Shown here in pieces: positions 36,890-47,381 of a stretch of DNA of 64,000 nucleotides (the stretch's first letter is position 1; every line of letters begins with the position of its first letter). A model generated the notes under the pieces. That model saw only the letters and a program-made list of their open reading frames with translations, searched no databases and was not told the DNA's origin. The DNA is from Pseudomonadota bacterium (GTDB taxonomy: Bacteria > Myxococcota_A > UBA9160 > SZUA-336), in assembly GCA_003247575.1 (NCBI GenBank), contig QJZC01000019.1, forward strand, positions 62,001 to 126,000, written 5' to 3'. Both the position numbers and the translations under genes were made by a program.

Positions 36890-37926
36890 GCGGGCCCTCC
36901 GGCGCCGGCGCGCTCCGTGCGGCACCACCCGACCCACTGCTCGAGCTTGGCCTGGGCCCCGCCGGAGTCGAGCATGCGTTGGGCCAGCGCAACGCCCGCC
37001 GCCAGATCGTCCGCGGCGGGATTCCCTGCGACGTACAGGGCAGCGCCCGCATTGAGCACGACCACGTCGCGCGCCGGTCCAGGAGCGCCAGCCAGAACCT
37101 GGCGAATGATTTCGGCGTTCGCGGCCGCATCCCCTCCTGCGAGGTCGTCCAGATGGGCACCGGCGACAAACTTCTCGGGATCGATCGTGAAGCTCTCTCT
37201 GCGACCCTCTACCTGAGCATGGACATGCGTGGGTGCGCAGCTGGAGATCTCATCGAGCCCGTCCTCGCTGTGAACTACCCACGCTCGCTCGCTACCGAGT
37301 CTGACGAGCGCCTCCAGCGCCAGCTCCGCCTGCTCGGCCGATCCGACACCGAGCAGCTGCCGGCGCACGCGCATCGGATTCACCAGTGGACCCAGTCGGT
37401 TGAACAGGGTCGGAATCGGCAGCGCGGCGCGTAGGGGAGCGATCGCTCCGAAGGCGGGATGACAGACGCGCGCAAACAAGAACCCGATCCCGTTCACCTC
37501 TACGGAGACCGCCATGCGTTCGGGTGCCAGATCGAGCGGCACGCCGAGCGCCTCGAGCACTTCTGCACTGCCACACAGGCTGGTGGCGCGTCGATTGCCG
37601 TGCTTGGCGACGGGCGTCCCCGCAGCGGCGACCACGAGCGCCGCTGCGGTCGAAATGTTGAAGGTGTTGGGGCCATCGCCGCCGGTACCGCACGTATCGA
37701 TCGCACCCGCCGGTGCCTTCGGTAGGGGCAGAGCGAGCCGGCGAGTCGCCTCCGCAGCTCCAACCAGCTCGTCGAGGGTCTCTCCGCGCATGCGCAGAGC
37801 TGCGAGCAGCGCCGCACAGACGCGCGCATCAACGTCTTCGGTCATCATCGAAACGATCACCTGCCCCATCCTCTCGGATGAGAGCTGCGCTCCACCAATT
37901 ACGTCCCGCAGCGCTTGCTCGATCAT
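36886..37926 (-). CDS. trpD: Anthranilate phosphoribosyltransferase
   Basis: [75 protein letters not shown]. Confidence 0.96.
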   Translation of the reverse strand: MIEQALRDVIGGAQLSSERMGQVIVSMMTEDVDARVCAALLAALRMRGETLDELVGAAEATRRLALPLPKAPAGAIDTCGTGGDGPNTFNISTAAALVVAAAGTPVAKHGNRRATSLCGSAEVLEALGVPLDLAPERMAVSVEVNGIGFLFARVCHPAFGAIAPLRAALPIPTLFNRLGPLVNPMRVRRQLLGVGSAEQAELALEALVRLGSERAWVVHSEDGLDEISSCAPTHVHAQVEGRRESFTIDPEKFVAGAHLDDLAGGDAAANAEIIRQVLAGAPGPARDVVVLNAGAALYVAGNPAADDLAAGVALAQRMLDSGGAQAKLEQWVGWCRTERAGAGGPA

Positions 37927-38513
37927 GCGGCGGACGCGAACCGATCGGCCCGAAGGAGGAAGTTCCGCAGCAAGGGCTTGCCCTGCGTCGTCAGGATGGA
38001 CTCCGGATGGAACTGCACTCCGTACACCGGGTGCTCTCTGTGAACCAGCCCCATGATCTCCCCGTCCTCTGTACACGCCGTCTCGACGAGGACCTCGGGA
38101 AGCGAGCTCTTCTCGACCGACAGCGAGTGATAGCGCGTCGCCACGAACGGATTCGGGAGGCCCTCGAAGATCCCTTCTCCGCAGTGGGAAACCTGGGAGG
38201 TCTTGCCGTGCATCAGCCGCTGTGCAGACACGACACGTGCCCCGAAGGCGGCGCCAATCGACTGATGGCCGAGACAAACCCCGAGGATCGGGATCACCCC
38301 TGCGTAGCGCTGGATCGCGGCCACGCTGATCCCAGCCTCTCGCGGGGTGCACGGCCCCGGTGAAACGACCAATCCCTGGCAGGATCTCTCCCCGATGGCC
38401 TCGACCGAGATCGCATCATTGCGCACGACGTCGCAGGTTGCTCCCAGTTCCCCGAGGTACTGCACCAAGTTGAAGGTGAACGAGTCGTAGTTGTCGATGA
38501 TCAGAATCTTCAT
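37923..38513 (-). CDS. trpG: Anthranilate synthase component II (glutamine amidotransferase)
   Basis: [69 protein letters not shown]. Confidence 0.95.
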   Translation of the reverse strand: MKILIIDNYDSFTFNLVQYLGELGATCDVVRNDAISVEAIGERSCQGLVVSPGPCTPREAGISVAAIQRYAGVIPILGVCLGHQSIGAAFGARVVSAQRLMHGKTSQVSHCGEGIFEGLPNPFVATRYHSLSVEKSSLPEVLVETACTEDGEIMGLVHREHPVYGVQFHPESILTTQGKPLLRNFLLRADRFASAA

Positions 38514-40036
38514 GCGCTCTCATCCTCCGCGAGCGAGACCGCACGGATCAACGCACCTGCCTTGTGCAATGTCTCTTCATATTCGAGCTCGGGATCGGAA
38601 TCGGCAACGATCCCGGCTCCGGCTTGAATATAGATCTTGTCGTCCTGGATCAACATCGTGCGGATCGCGATGCACATGTCCATGCGCCCGTAGTAGTCGA
38701 TGTAGCCGACCGCTCCCCCGTAGAGCCCGCGTCGCTCCGGTTCGAGCTCGTCGATGATCTCCATGGCGCGAATCTTGGGCGCGCCGGACAAGGTGCCCGC
38801 CGGAAACGTCGCTCGCAGGACGTCCACTGCGTCACAGCCCTCGCGCAGGCGCGCGCGCACGTTCGACACGATGTGCATCACGTGCGAATAGCGCTCGATC
38901 ACCTGCAGCTGGTCCACGCGCACGGATCCAGTCTCGGCCACGCGACCCAAATCGTTGCGCCCCAGATCGACAAGCATGATGTGTTCCGCGAGCTCCTTAG
39001 GGTCGGCCAGCAGCTCACGCTCGAAAGCTGAATCCTCCTCGGCCGTCTCTCCACGTGGCCGAGTTCCAGCGATCGGGCGCAGTGCGATGTCGCGGGCGTC
39101 CCCCTCTTCGCCCTCGAGGCGCGCGAGAACCTCGGGCGAGGAGCCGAGGATGACCCGCTCCTCGCAGCGCATGAAGAAGAGGTAGGGCGAGGGATTGACG
39201 ATGCGTAACCAGCGATAGATCGAGACGGGGTCACAACGCAGGGGCAACGTAAGTCGCTGGGACGGGACGACCTGAAAGATGTCGCCCGCTTGGATGTAGC
39301 TGCGCGCTCGCTCGACCGCCGCACAGAAGTCCTCACGCGAGAAGTTGGACTGAAACTCGGGCGTGCGGGTCGTGTGCGGAGGGCTGCTCATACACACTGA
39401 CTTCGTCTGGGACCGAAGCGGGCCCGCGAGCTGCCGACCGAAGTCGTCGAGCTCCCGGATCGCCTTGTCATACAGACGATCTGCCGATGCGGGGTCATCG
39501 ATCTCGGCAATCTGGATCAGAGTCAGGCGATCGCGAAGTCGATCATGAACCAGCAAGCGCTCGGGAAACCGGAAGAACACATCTGGGCAGGCGAGCGTGT
39601 CCGGGTTCGCATCGGGCAGCCGCTCGATGTACCGCACCCAGTCGTAGCTCACGTAGCCGACAGCCCCGCCAGCGAAGGGCGGGAGATCAGGCAGCTCCGC
39701 AGGCTTGAGCTCGCGGAGTAGCTGGCGCACGAACTCAAGTGGGTCCTGGGATCGGTCGCGCGGAAGCTCCACGCTCTCATGGCTTTCGCCGCGTTGGATG
39801 GCCAAGTCACTTCCGCGACTGGTCAGGGTCGCCCGGGCTCCAACCCCGACGATGCTGTATCGCCCCCAGCGCCCTTCATCCTCGACGGACTCGAACAGGA
39901 AGGCAGTCTTGCCGTCGTCGAGCTTGAGGAAGCACGCTAGTGGAGTTACGAGGTCGGCGAGAACCTCGCGGACGACGGGCACGGCAAGGTGCCGCTGCGC
40001 AAGTTGCGCGAATTCTTCCCGACTCGGACGCACCAT
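38510..40036 (-). CDS. trpE: Anthranilate synthase component I
   Basis: [90 protein letters not shown]. Confidence 0.95.
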   Translation of the reverse strand: MVRPSREEFAQLAQRHLAVPVVREVLADLVTPLACFLKLDDGKTAFLFESVEDEGRWGRYSIVGVGARATLTSRGSDLAIQRGESHESVELPRDRSQDPLEFVRQLLRELKPAELPDLPPFAGGAVGYVSYDWVRYIERLPDANPDTLACPDVFFRFPERLLVHDRLRDRLTLIQIAEIDDPASADRLYDKAIRELDDFGRQLAGPLRSQTKSVCMSSPPHTTRTPEFQSNFSREDFCAAVERARSYIQAGDIFQVVPSQRLTLPLRCDPVSIYRWLRIVNPSPYLFFMRCEERVILGSSPEVLARLEGEEGDARDIALRPIAGTRPRGETAEEDSAFERELLADPKELAEHIMLVDLGRNDLGRVAETGSVRVDQLQVIERYSHVMHIVSNVRARLREGCDAVDVLRATFPAGTLSGAPKIRAMEIIDELEPERRGLYGGAVGYIDYYGRMDMCIAIRTMLIQDDKIYIQAGAGIVADSDPELEYEETLHKAGALIRAVSLAEDESA

Positions 40037-40165
40037 GGACCTACCTTCATCGTCGTCCGAGCTTTCCACAGCGGCTCGACTCAGTCAACGTCGACACCTT
40101 ACACCGTGCAGGAACACAGGAGGAGGGGGATTCAACCCGGAATGACGGATGCGGCACTCTCGCCC

Positions 40166-42682
40166 TCAGCGAAAGAACTGAGGCGCCAACGACTGAGTGC
40201 CAGTCTCGCGTCCGAGACCCGACAAACGGATCTCGAACATCAAGCGCGTCTCGTCGGGCCGAAGACGTTTCTGGACCATACCGATGAACTGCCAACAATC
40301 GCACGCCGAGTAGAAGCGGAAGCCGAGCGAACCGTTCCGAGTAGAGGTCTCCTCGAAGGAGAGGAAGCCTCCCAGGAACAGATCCAGCCGGTTGGCCACC
40401 GCCCAGTTGCCTGCGATGTTCACCTGATTGATCCGCTCGAGATTGCGCTCGAAGCGCTCGAAGGCATCGTCGTCGCGCAGGAAGTTCTCGAACACGGATG
40501 CGCGATCTCGCACATAGTTATATGAGACCACCGCACTGGTCTGACGAGACGAGGAGCCGAGATCCCCGGCAACGAACAGCGACACCAGCGCCTCCTCCAC
40601 CCGGGTCTCCTTGGGATCGTACCCGAGGTCCGCGCTGACGCGAACATTGGGGTTCGGAGTCAGAGCCGCGTCCAGGAACACGTTGGAAGGACGCTTGTCG
40701 AGGAAGTCGTAGCCTCCACCTACACGGAACTCCGCGAGCTCGCGCGGTGCCGCTCCAGGAAGCAGCGCCGAGCCGAAGATGCGATTGCTGATTGCGAAAT
40801 TGAGGAAGCGCGCGTCATCCACACGATCGGTCGGATTGCGCAAGAGCAGCCGTGGATCTGCGTCGATCAAACGCTCGGCGCGGATGGAGGCTGCGGGAAC
40901 GAAGAGCGGATTTCCCGTCTGGTCCTGCGCGTTTAGATACGTGAAGCCGATGCGAGGCTCGATCTGGTGCCGCAGGCCGACGTCGCCCAGCTGAAAATCG
41001 CGGCTGACCCGCATCCGCGCATCGATGCGTCCGGTGACGATGCCTCTGTGGTCGGAGCCCGCCTCTTCGGCGAAGTACAACGTATCGCGATAGCCCACCT
41101 CGGACAGAGTCTCGATCCCGCCCCACTGAAAGGGCAATGCTAGGCGCGGATACACGTCTACTCGGTGCCCGCGATCCGCCAGCAGCTCTCCCGGTTGGAA
41201 GATCCCGTCGCCTTCGCCACCGCGCGGGCGATTGCCATTGTCGGCACTGTTGTCGGCACCATTGAAGATCCCGGCCCGATTCGGTTCGTCCTGATCGAAC
41301 AGGCCATCCGGTCCGGTATCGAAGAACTGCCCGTTCACGGGCCTGTTGCCTCGTAGTTCGTCGAGCTCGTCCTTCTGATAGTAGTAGGTGTATCGGAAGT
41401 CGAGCGCGCCTCGCAGGACCGTCTCCCCGAATGAGAGGGTTCGAGGCATGAGGTTCACGTTGACGTCGGGCAGGCGCTGAAGGAACGCATCGTCGCGGTC
41501 CAGATCGTTGGGGCTCTGAAGGTCGTCGAGCAAGGTTGCCTCGATCCCCGTGTACATGCCCTCGCGGAAGCGGGTGAGCCAAGCCGAGGACTCCAGGAAA
41601 CGCGCGCTCTCGAGACGTTGACCGAAGTTGTCGAAGTCGAGGAGGAACTGGTTGTCACTGATGCGGCGCAGGTCGGCTCCGAAGCGGGTGCCGGCTCCCA
41701 GCGGCTGCTCGTGGCGCAGCCAGAACGCGTATCGGTCGTCCGAGAAGCGCTCTGTGGGATCGCCCTCGTCGATCTCATCGTCTCCGGGAAGCACGGCGAA
41801 GCCGCCCTCGCCGTAACCCTCTTCGCCGAAGACGTACTCGAGGTCGGCATCGAGCTTCACACCCCGCTTCGCCATATAGATCGGGGTCAAGGTCAGGTTG
41901 ACGTCATCGCGAACCGCCCAGAAGAATGGAGTGCGGATGTCCGTGCCGCCACGTGAGCTGGTCCCGACCGAAGGAATCAGGAAGCCACTCTGACGCTCCG
42001 TCTTCACTGGAAAAATGAAATAGGGGGTATACAGGATCGGGACCCCCAGGGTCCGGAAGGTGACGTTTTTGGCCACCGCGTAGCCGCCCATGGTCAGGTT
42101 CGTGGACGACGCGGTGATCTCCCAGGGCCTGCGGCCCTTGCCAGGCGGGCAGCGACACGTCGTGAACATGCCCCGATCGATGCGGTAGGCGTCGGGACCG
42201 AGCTTCTCGATCTCATCGCTCGTGATGAAGAATCCAGGCGCCGCGGCGTCCACCGTGGCCTGCTCCGCCAGGATACGGACCTCGATCAGGTCGACCCAGG
42301 CGAACTCGGCCCGAATCACGTCGGAGCCATCTCGGATGACCACGTCTCCGGAGGCGACGCCCACGTTCGTCTGTGCGCTGAAGATCAGCCAGTTCGCTGT
42401 CAGGACGCGTCCTTGCTGCGAAACCCGCACATTGCCATCGAGCTCGTACAGATCGCGTTCCTGCTCGTACACGACCTGATCTGCGGAGATGTTGTAGGGC
42501 ACGCCGGGAACCGGCTGAAAGCGGTCGTCCTGCGCCCACGCGACCTGGGCCGCCAAGCTGACGGTCAGGCCGAGGAGCAGCGCCGACAGACCGGCAAACC
42601 AAGCGGGACAGCGACGAGACGGAGGGGATCCCGGCAGCGATTGGGCCAACGACGGCGACGAGGAGGAACGAGGTGCTTGCAT
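40166..42682 (-). CDS. lptD: LPS-assembly protein LptD
   Basis: Signal peptide, OstA-like N-domain (ISADQVVYEQERDLYELDGNVRVSQQGRVLTANWLIFSAQTNVGVASGDVVI), LPS-transport barrel (VPILYTPYFIFPVKTERQSGFLIPSVGTSSRGGTDI), CxC pairs. Confidence 0.9.
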   Translation of the reverse strand: MQAPRSSSSPSLAQSLPGSPPSRRCPAWFAGLSALLLGLTVSLAAQVAWAQDDRFQPVPGVPYNISADQVVYEQERDLYELDGNVRVSQQGRVLTANWLIFSAQTNVGVASGDVVIRDGSDVIRAEFAWVDLIEVRILAEQATVDAAAPGFFITSDEIEKLGPDAYRIDRGMFTTCRCPPGKGRRPWEITASSTNLTMGGYAVAKNVTFRTLGVPILYTPYFIFPVKTERQSGFLIPSVGTSSRGGTDIRTPFFWAVRDDVNLTLTPIYMAKRGVKLDADLEYVFGEEGYGEGGFAVLPGDDEIDEGDPTERFSDDRYAFWLRHEQPLGAGTRFGADLRRISDNQFLLDFDNFGQRLESARFLESSAWLTRFREGMYTGIEATLLDDLQSPNDLDRDDAFLQRLPDVNVNLMPRTLSFGETVLRGALDFRYTYYYQKDELDELRGNRPVNGQFFDTGPDGLFDQDEPNRAGIFNGADNSADNGNRPRGGEGDGIFQPGELLADRGHRVDVYPRLALPFQWGGIETLSEVGYRDTLYFAEEAGSDHRGIVTGRIDARMRVSRDFQLGDVGLRHQIEPRIGFTYLNAQDQTGNPLFVPAASIRAERLIDADPRLLLRNPTDRVDDARFLNFAISNRIFGSALLPGAAPRELAEFRVGGGYDFLDKRPSNVFLDAALTPNPNVRVSADLGYDPKETRVEEALVSLFVAGDLGSSSRQTSAVVSYNYVRDRASVFENFLRDDDAFERFERNLERINQVNIAGNWAVANRLDLFLGGFLSFEETSTRNGSLGFRFYSACDCWQFIGMVQKRLRPDETRLMFEIRLSGLGRETGTQSLAPQFFR

Positions 42683-42770
42683 CGGGGACTAGTTCACCCC
42701 AAATCCTCCGTGACAGCAAGCGCTTCGCCGTTTCGCCCCACGCTCGGCGGAAGCCTCGGGTGCGCGCAGA

Positions 42771-43343
42771 TCAGCTGATCAGCGCTTCGAGCGACTCGGG
42801 CGACACGACGGTCAGCTGATCCTCGGTCAGCTGTACCCAGCCGCGATCGAGCAGTTCGTGCAGCGCTCGATACGCTACGACCATGGGCAGCCGCGCCTCG
42901 GCTGCGAGCTCCGCAAGACAGTCGGCCACGGGACCCGATCCCTGCGAGACCTGCCGCCGCAGGAGCACGCCAGCGAGCGTCGCCGTATCGCCGCCGGACT
43001 CTCCGCTCCCGTCGATCTCCCGCATCCACTCCGACGCGAGGTGACGGATCATGCGCATCGAGAACTCCGCGCTCTCTCGACACATGCGATTCAGGAGCGG
43101 CAGGTCGAGCACGAGAACGACGGCGTCATCGTCGGCAATCGCGCAATACGGACTCGCCTGGCCGAGAATCGCAGAGATCTCGCCGAAGACGGCCCCCCCG
43201 GCGAGCCGGCGCGCCACGCGCCCATCGCGCGCCTCGATTCGCACGGTCCCCGACCGAACGATGTAGAGTTCGCGTACGCTCGCACCGTGTTCGAGAATGC
43301 ATTGGTCGGCGGAGAAGCTCCGCTCGACTTCCTCGGGCTTCAT
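42771..43343 (-). CDS. Crp/Fnr-type cyclic nucleotide-binding domain protein
   Basis: EHGASVRELYIVRSGTVRIEARDGRVARRLAGGAVFGEISAILGQASPYCAIADDDAVVLVLDLPLLNRM plus winged-helix-like C-terminus. Confidence 0.8.
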   Translation of the reverse strand: MKPEEVERSFSADQCILEHGASVRELYIVRSGTVRIEARDGRVARRLAGGAVFGEISAILGQASPYCAIADDDAVVLVLDLPLLNRMCRESAEFSMRMIRHLASEWMREIDGSGESGGDTATLAGVLLRRQVSQGSGPVADCLAELAAEARLPMVVAYRALHELLDRGWVQLTEDQLTVVSPESLEALIS

Positions 43344-43450
43344 CGCCTCTCCGTGGGAGTCGCGGCGAGGCGTTCCAGCTGCACCTGCTCCCAGCACGCC
43401 TTCGCACTCCCAGAATCGACCCTGCGTGTCGAGCTCTTGAGTGCGCGGCG

Positions 43451-44023
43451 CTAGTTCAGGTGGCGGTTGATCAGTTCGTCCAGCTCCTCGCGTGTGTGTA
43501 CACCCGGCTGGAGCTGTTCGAGGATCTTGCCATCGCGCGACACCAGAACATGCTGAGGGAACTCGAAGGCCCCATACGCCTCAGCCAGACCGCTGTCGGA
43601 ACGCACGACCGGGTACTCGATCCCCTTGTCTGCGACCCAGACGGCGAGCTCGTCGGCTTCGAGATCCTCGACGGCAATCCCCACGACCTCGACTCCCTCT
43701 TCTCGGCGCGCAGCGTAGACCGCGTTCAGCTCGGGGATCGCCTTGACGCACGGAACGCACCAGGTTGCCCAGAAGTCCAAGAGGACCAGCTTTCCCTGGA
43801 GCTCGGTGAGCGAGAGCTGACCACCGCCGATGCGCTCGAGCGCGAAGTCTGGTGCGGGCAATCCATCCGACTCGGAACGCTCGCCGCATCCACCCGAGAG
43901 ACCGAAGGCAACCACCGCCAGCAGCACGCGCCCGATTCGACGGAGCGTTCTATACCGACCGGGCGCTCGATACGCGCGGGGAAAGGCTCGGGGAGCGCCG
44001 CCGCCCTCAGTACGGGTAGGCAT
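43451..44023 (-). CDS. TlpA/ResA-family thioredoxin-like lipoprotein
   Basis: Lipobox LSGGC; LQGKLVLLDFWATWCVPCVKAIPELNAVY; FEFPQHVLVSRDGKI. Confidence 0.88.
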   Translation of the reverse strand: MPTRTEGGGAPRAFPRAYRAPGRYRTLRRIGRVLLAVVAFGLSGGCGERSESDGLPAPDFALERIGGGQLSLTELQGKLVLLDFWATWCVPCVKAIPELNAVYAARREEGVEVVGIAVEDLEADELAVWVADKGIEYPVVRSDSGLAEAYGAFEFPQHVLVSRDGKILEQLQPGVHTREELDELINRHLN

Positions 44024-44462
44024 CGGACGGTTGAGAATCGAGCGGGGGATCCAGGGCGGGGTCTCGCCCGACGAAGACGAGAGGTCGCTCTCCCCCCAGA
44101 TGCTCTGATGTGACCAAGTAGTCCCCACGCAGAGAGCGCGCCAACAGCACCTGCGCGAGCTCCGGCTGGCCCCCGCTCAGGGCATAGGCGAAGCCCGCGG
44201 TGAGCGCGCCAGCGCCCGCGTAGAGCACCTTGACCGGTCCGTACACCGCGGACGCAAGCACCGACAGGAACCCGATCCCGGCCTCCCCCCAGACGGTGCG
44301 CTGAGCCGCGTGCGCCGGACCCGCGGCCACGAGCACGAGAGCCAGAGCCAGACCGCAGACACGCGCACGGCGCGGGAGATCGACCGAGATCGACCGAAGC
44401 CGGGAGTGCGCGACGAATACTGGAGAACCCTGAGACCCGATTGGGGATGACTGAGTGTTCAT
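44007..44462 (-). CDS. Small exported protein of unknown function with glycine-rich TM-like core
   Basis: Signal peptide; LSVLASAVYGPVKVLYAGAGALTAGFAYALSGGQPELAQVLLARSLRGDYLVTSEHLGGERPLVFVG. Confidence 0.65.
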   Translation of the reverse strand: MNTQSSPIGSQGSPVFVAHSRLRSISVDLPRRARVCGLALALVLVAAGPAHAAQRTVWGEAGIGFLSVLASAVYGPVKVLYAGAGALTAGFAYALSGGQPELAQVLLARSLRGDYLVTSEHLGGERPLVFVGRDPALDPPLDSQPSDAYPY

Positions 44463-44475
44463 GTCCGGAAATAAA

Positions 44476-44925
44476 CTAAAATTCCCCGCACGTGTCGAGA
44501 AGCAAGGTGACCGGCCCGTCGTTCACGAGTTCTACCCTCATTTGTTCCCTGAATCGCCCTGTCGCCACTCGAACGCCCTTCCGCTGCACCAGGTCGACCA
44601 ACACGTCGATCCACTTGCGCGCGACCTCTGGAGCGGCCGCTGCGTTGTAGCTCGGGCGGCGTCCCTTGCGACAATCTCCAAGCAAGGTGAACTGTGACAC
44701 GATGACCAGCTCCCCTCCGACATCGAGCAGAGAGTGGTTCATTCGTCCCTCTGCGTCCGAGAAGATGCGCAGATGCACCAGCTTGTCGGCCATGCGCTCG
44801 ACGTCTTTCGCGACGTCTCCGTCCGCGACTCCCACGAGTGCCAACACGCCGTGCTCGATGCTTCCGACGCACTCTTCGCCAACGTCCACACGCGCGCGCG
44901 TCACTCGCTGAACGACTGCCCTCAC
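44476..44925 (-). CDS. dtd: D-aminoacyl-tRNA deacylase
   Basis: MRAVVQRVTRARVDVGEE; VGVADGDVAKDVERMADKLVHLRIFSDAEGRMNHSLLDVGGELVIVSQFTLLGDCRKGRRPSY; LVNDGPVTLLLDT. Confidence 0.95.
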   Translation of the reverse strand: MRAVVQRVTRARVDVGEECVGSIEHGVLALVGVADGDVAKDVERMADKLVHLRIFSDAEGRMNHSLLDVGGELVIVSQFTLLGDCRKGRRPSYNAAAAPEVARKWIDVLVDLVQRKGVRVATGRFREQMRVELVNDGPVTLLLDTCGEF

Positions 44926-45437
44926 GGACGCGTCTGGGTCGCAAAGCGGCCGTCGTAGATCGCCTCTCCCTCGGTCCGCTCGAGCACGATCTGACAGATT
45001 CGGATACCCGGATGCAAGGCGAGCGCGACATTGGAAACGTTCGTCATCTCCAGCACCTGTCGGTTTCGCACGCCTGGGTGCACGAAGCCCGATGTGGCGT
45101 GCACAGTCAGCCCGAAGCGGGCAGTCCGGCTACGTCCCTCCAGCCAACCGCAGAGGTCGGGCGGAAGCTCGATGCGCTCGGTCGTAACCCCGTGGATCGT
45201 CTGACCCGGCTCGAGCACGAAGCAATCGTGGATCTTCAGCAGCTCGGTCTGTTCGTGGGGATCGGAGTCATCGGTGAGCGCCAGCGGACCCGCGACGTTC
45301 GCGAGCGGCACTCGGATCTCCTCCGCCAGGTGCAAATCGATCGAAGCCGCTCCCACCTGCGTGGGGCAGAACGGATCGATCCGTACGCGGCCGGCTTCGA
45401 TCTCTCTCAGAATGACCTCTCGCGTCAGCACACACAT
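44922..45437 (-). CDS. dcd: dCTP deaminase
   Basis: QVGAASIDLHLAEEIRVP; FVLEPGQTIHGVTTERIELPPDLCGWLEGRSRTARFGLTVHATSGFVHPG. Confidence 0.9.
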   Translation of the reverse strand: MCVLTREVILREIEAGRVRIDPFCPTQVGAASIDLHLAEEIRVPLANVAGPLALTDDSDPHEQTELLKIHDCFVLEPGQTIHGVTTERIELPPDLCGWLEGRSRTARFGLTVHATSGFVHPGVRNRQVLEMTNVSNVALALHPGIRICQIVLERTEGEAIYDGRFATQTRP

Positions 45438-45520
45438 CCGTGGAACCTCTCGAAGGGAAGTCGATGCTCGCGCTCTGGCTGCAGTTGTCAAGCACCCCAG
45501 GCGGCGCTTACCGTAGCCGG

Positions 45521-46309
45521 ATGCATCCATACTTCGACGTCACACGACCTCACCTCTTTGCGCACCGCGGCGCCTCGGGGCTCGCACCGGAGAACACGCT
45601 GGTCGCGTTCGAGCGAGCACGGGCCGCAGGACTCGTCTACCTGGAAATGGACTGTCACGCGACGGCCGATGGCGAGATCGTCATTTGCCACGACCCGACC
45701 CTGGAGCGCACGACGAATGGCAGGGGTCTGATCCGAGAGCACCGCTTCGCAGAGCTCGAACAGCTCGACGCCGGCTACCGGTTCTCTTCCGACGGCATCC
45801 GCTTCCCGTTCCGGGACACCGGCGTCCGCATCCCCCGGTTGTCCGAGGTGCTTACTCAGCTCCCGAACGTCCGCATCAATCTGGAGATCAAACAGGCAGA
45901 CCCCCCGGTCGTAGACCTCGTAGTCGACCTGCTCCGAAGACACGATGCGTGCCAGAGAACACTGCTGGCCGCCGAGGAGGACTCGATCCTGGACGAGATC
46001 CGCTCCTCTGCGGCGGGCACGGCACTCGGCTCTTCGCGCGAAGACGTGATGCTCTTCTACGCCGCACTCGACGCGGGCAAGATAGACGCATTCGAGCCCC
46101 GGGGACACGCCTTGCAGATCCCGCCCCGCGCGCTGGGCCGCGAATTGATCACACCGGAGATGCTCGAGGCAGCGAGACAGCTGGGGCTCTTCGTGCACGT
46201 CTGGACGATCAATGATCCCCGCGAGATCCGAGCGCTGCTCGCGAGCGGCGTCGATGGCGTCATGTCGGACTTCCCGCAGTATCTCCTAGAGGCGACGCGA
46301 GCCTCCTGA
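45521..46309 (+). CDS. Glycerophosphodiester phosphodiesterase
   Basis: [90 protein letters not shown]. Confidence 0.94.
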   Translation: MHPYFDVTRPHLFAHRGASGLAPENTLVAFERARAAGLVYLEMDCHATADGEIVICHDPTLERTTNGRGLIREHRFAELEQLDAGYRFSSDGIRFPFRDTGVRIPRLSEVLTQLPNVRINLEIKQADPPVVDLVVDLLRRHDACQRTLLAAEEDSILDEIRSSAAGTALGSSREDVMLFYAALDAGKIDAFEPRGHALQIPPRALGRELITPEMLEAARQLGLFVHVWTINDPREIRALLASGVDGVMSDFPQYLLEATRAS

Positions 46310-47345
46310 GGGCATAGCGCGCTGCCGCAGCCACTCCCGGATCCGCATCGTGTTGGTACGGGCGAATCAAGGGAACGAGCTCGCGACGACCCAGGTTCGC
46401 AGCCGCGATGAGCGCATTGCGTCGCACGCCGGCGGGCTTGCTGCGCCGGATTGCAGAACCTCGCAGACGCTCCCGAAGCGCAGCCTCGTCGAGCTCGAGC
46501 AGTTCGCGTAGGTCGGGCGCGTACCACCCCGGGCGCGGATCGAAGGCCGGCTCCCCCGAGAGCGGACGCTTGCGCCTGCGATTCCATGGACACACCTCCT
46601 GGCACAGGTCGCAGCCGGCGACATGCGCGCCCGTCGCCGCAGCCTCCGCCTCCGTGAGCTCGCCGCGCTTCTCCACCGTCCAGTACGCAATGCAGAGCCG
46701 CGCATCCAGCACCCGAGGCTGTGGGAAGGCTCCTGTCGGACACACGTCGAGACAGGCACTGCAGGTCCCGCAGCGATCGGGAACGGGCTCGTCCGGGGGG
46801 AGCGCCAAGTCGGTGAGCAACACTCCCAAGAACAGGTAGGAGCCGAGGGCCGTGTCGATGATGCACGTGTTCTTGCCAACGAATCCGATGCCCGCCTTCT
46901 CGGCCAGCAGACGCTCCGGAATCGGCCCCGTGTCGACGTAGCTCTTGAAGCTCGCTTCCGGGAACCGTTCGAGCAACGCGGAGCGCAGTCGCTCGAGGCG
47001 CTCCAGGAGCAGCTCGTGATAGTCCGCGCCCCAGGCGTAGCGCGACACCCAGCCGGTGCCTGCGGGGCGGTCGCTCGACGAGTCCGGCTGACCTCGGTCG
47101 TATGCCATCCCGACGACAATCACACTGCGCGCACCCGGGAGTACGCGCGTGAGATCTTCGCGCTCCTCGAGCCGCCGCTCGATGTAGCGCATTTCGGCTG
47201 CATAGCCGCGCGCGACCCAGTCACGGACTCGCGTCAGCTCGGGATAGGACTCCACACGCGCAACGCCAGAGCGATCGAATCCAACGCGGCGCGCCAGCTC
47301 GCGGATTCGTGGGCCATCCATCTCGTCGAAGTTCCCCGTCGGCAC
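46260..47345 (-). CDS. queG: Epoxyqueuosine reductase
   Basis: [37 protein letters not shown]; two 4Fe-4S clusters [15 protein letters not shown] and [15 protein letters not shown]-like C-terminus. Confidence 0.93.
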   Translation of the reverse strand: MPTGNFDEMDGPRIRELARRVGFDRSGVARVESYPELTRVRDWVARGYAAEMRYIERRLEEREDLTRVLPGARSVIVVGMAYDRGQPDSSSDRPAGTGWVSRYAWGADYHELLLERLERLRSALLERFPEASFKSYVDTGPIPERLLAEKAGIGFVGKNTCIIDTALGSYLFLGVLLTDLALPPDEPVPDRCGTCSACLDVCPTGAFPQPRVLDARLCIAYWTVEKRGELTEAEAAATGAHVAGCDLCQEVCPWNRRRKRPLSGEPAFDPRPGWYAPDLRELLELDEAALRERLRGSAIRRSKPAGVRRNALIAAANLGRRELVPLIRPYQHDADPGVAAAARYALRRLASPLGDTAGSPT

Positions 47346-47381
47346 TGCTATTCTGGCCGGGTGCCGAGAGCAAGGTCATCC

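Noticed and set aside
40037-40165. Tryptophan attenuator leader peptide before trpE
   Set aside because: No short ORF with consecutive Trp codons and no clear terminator.
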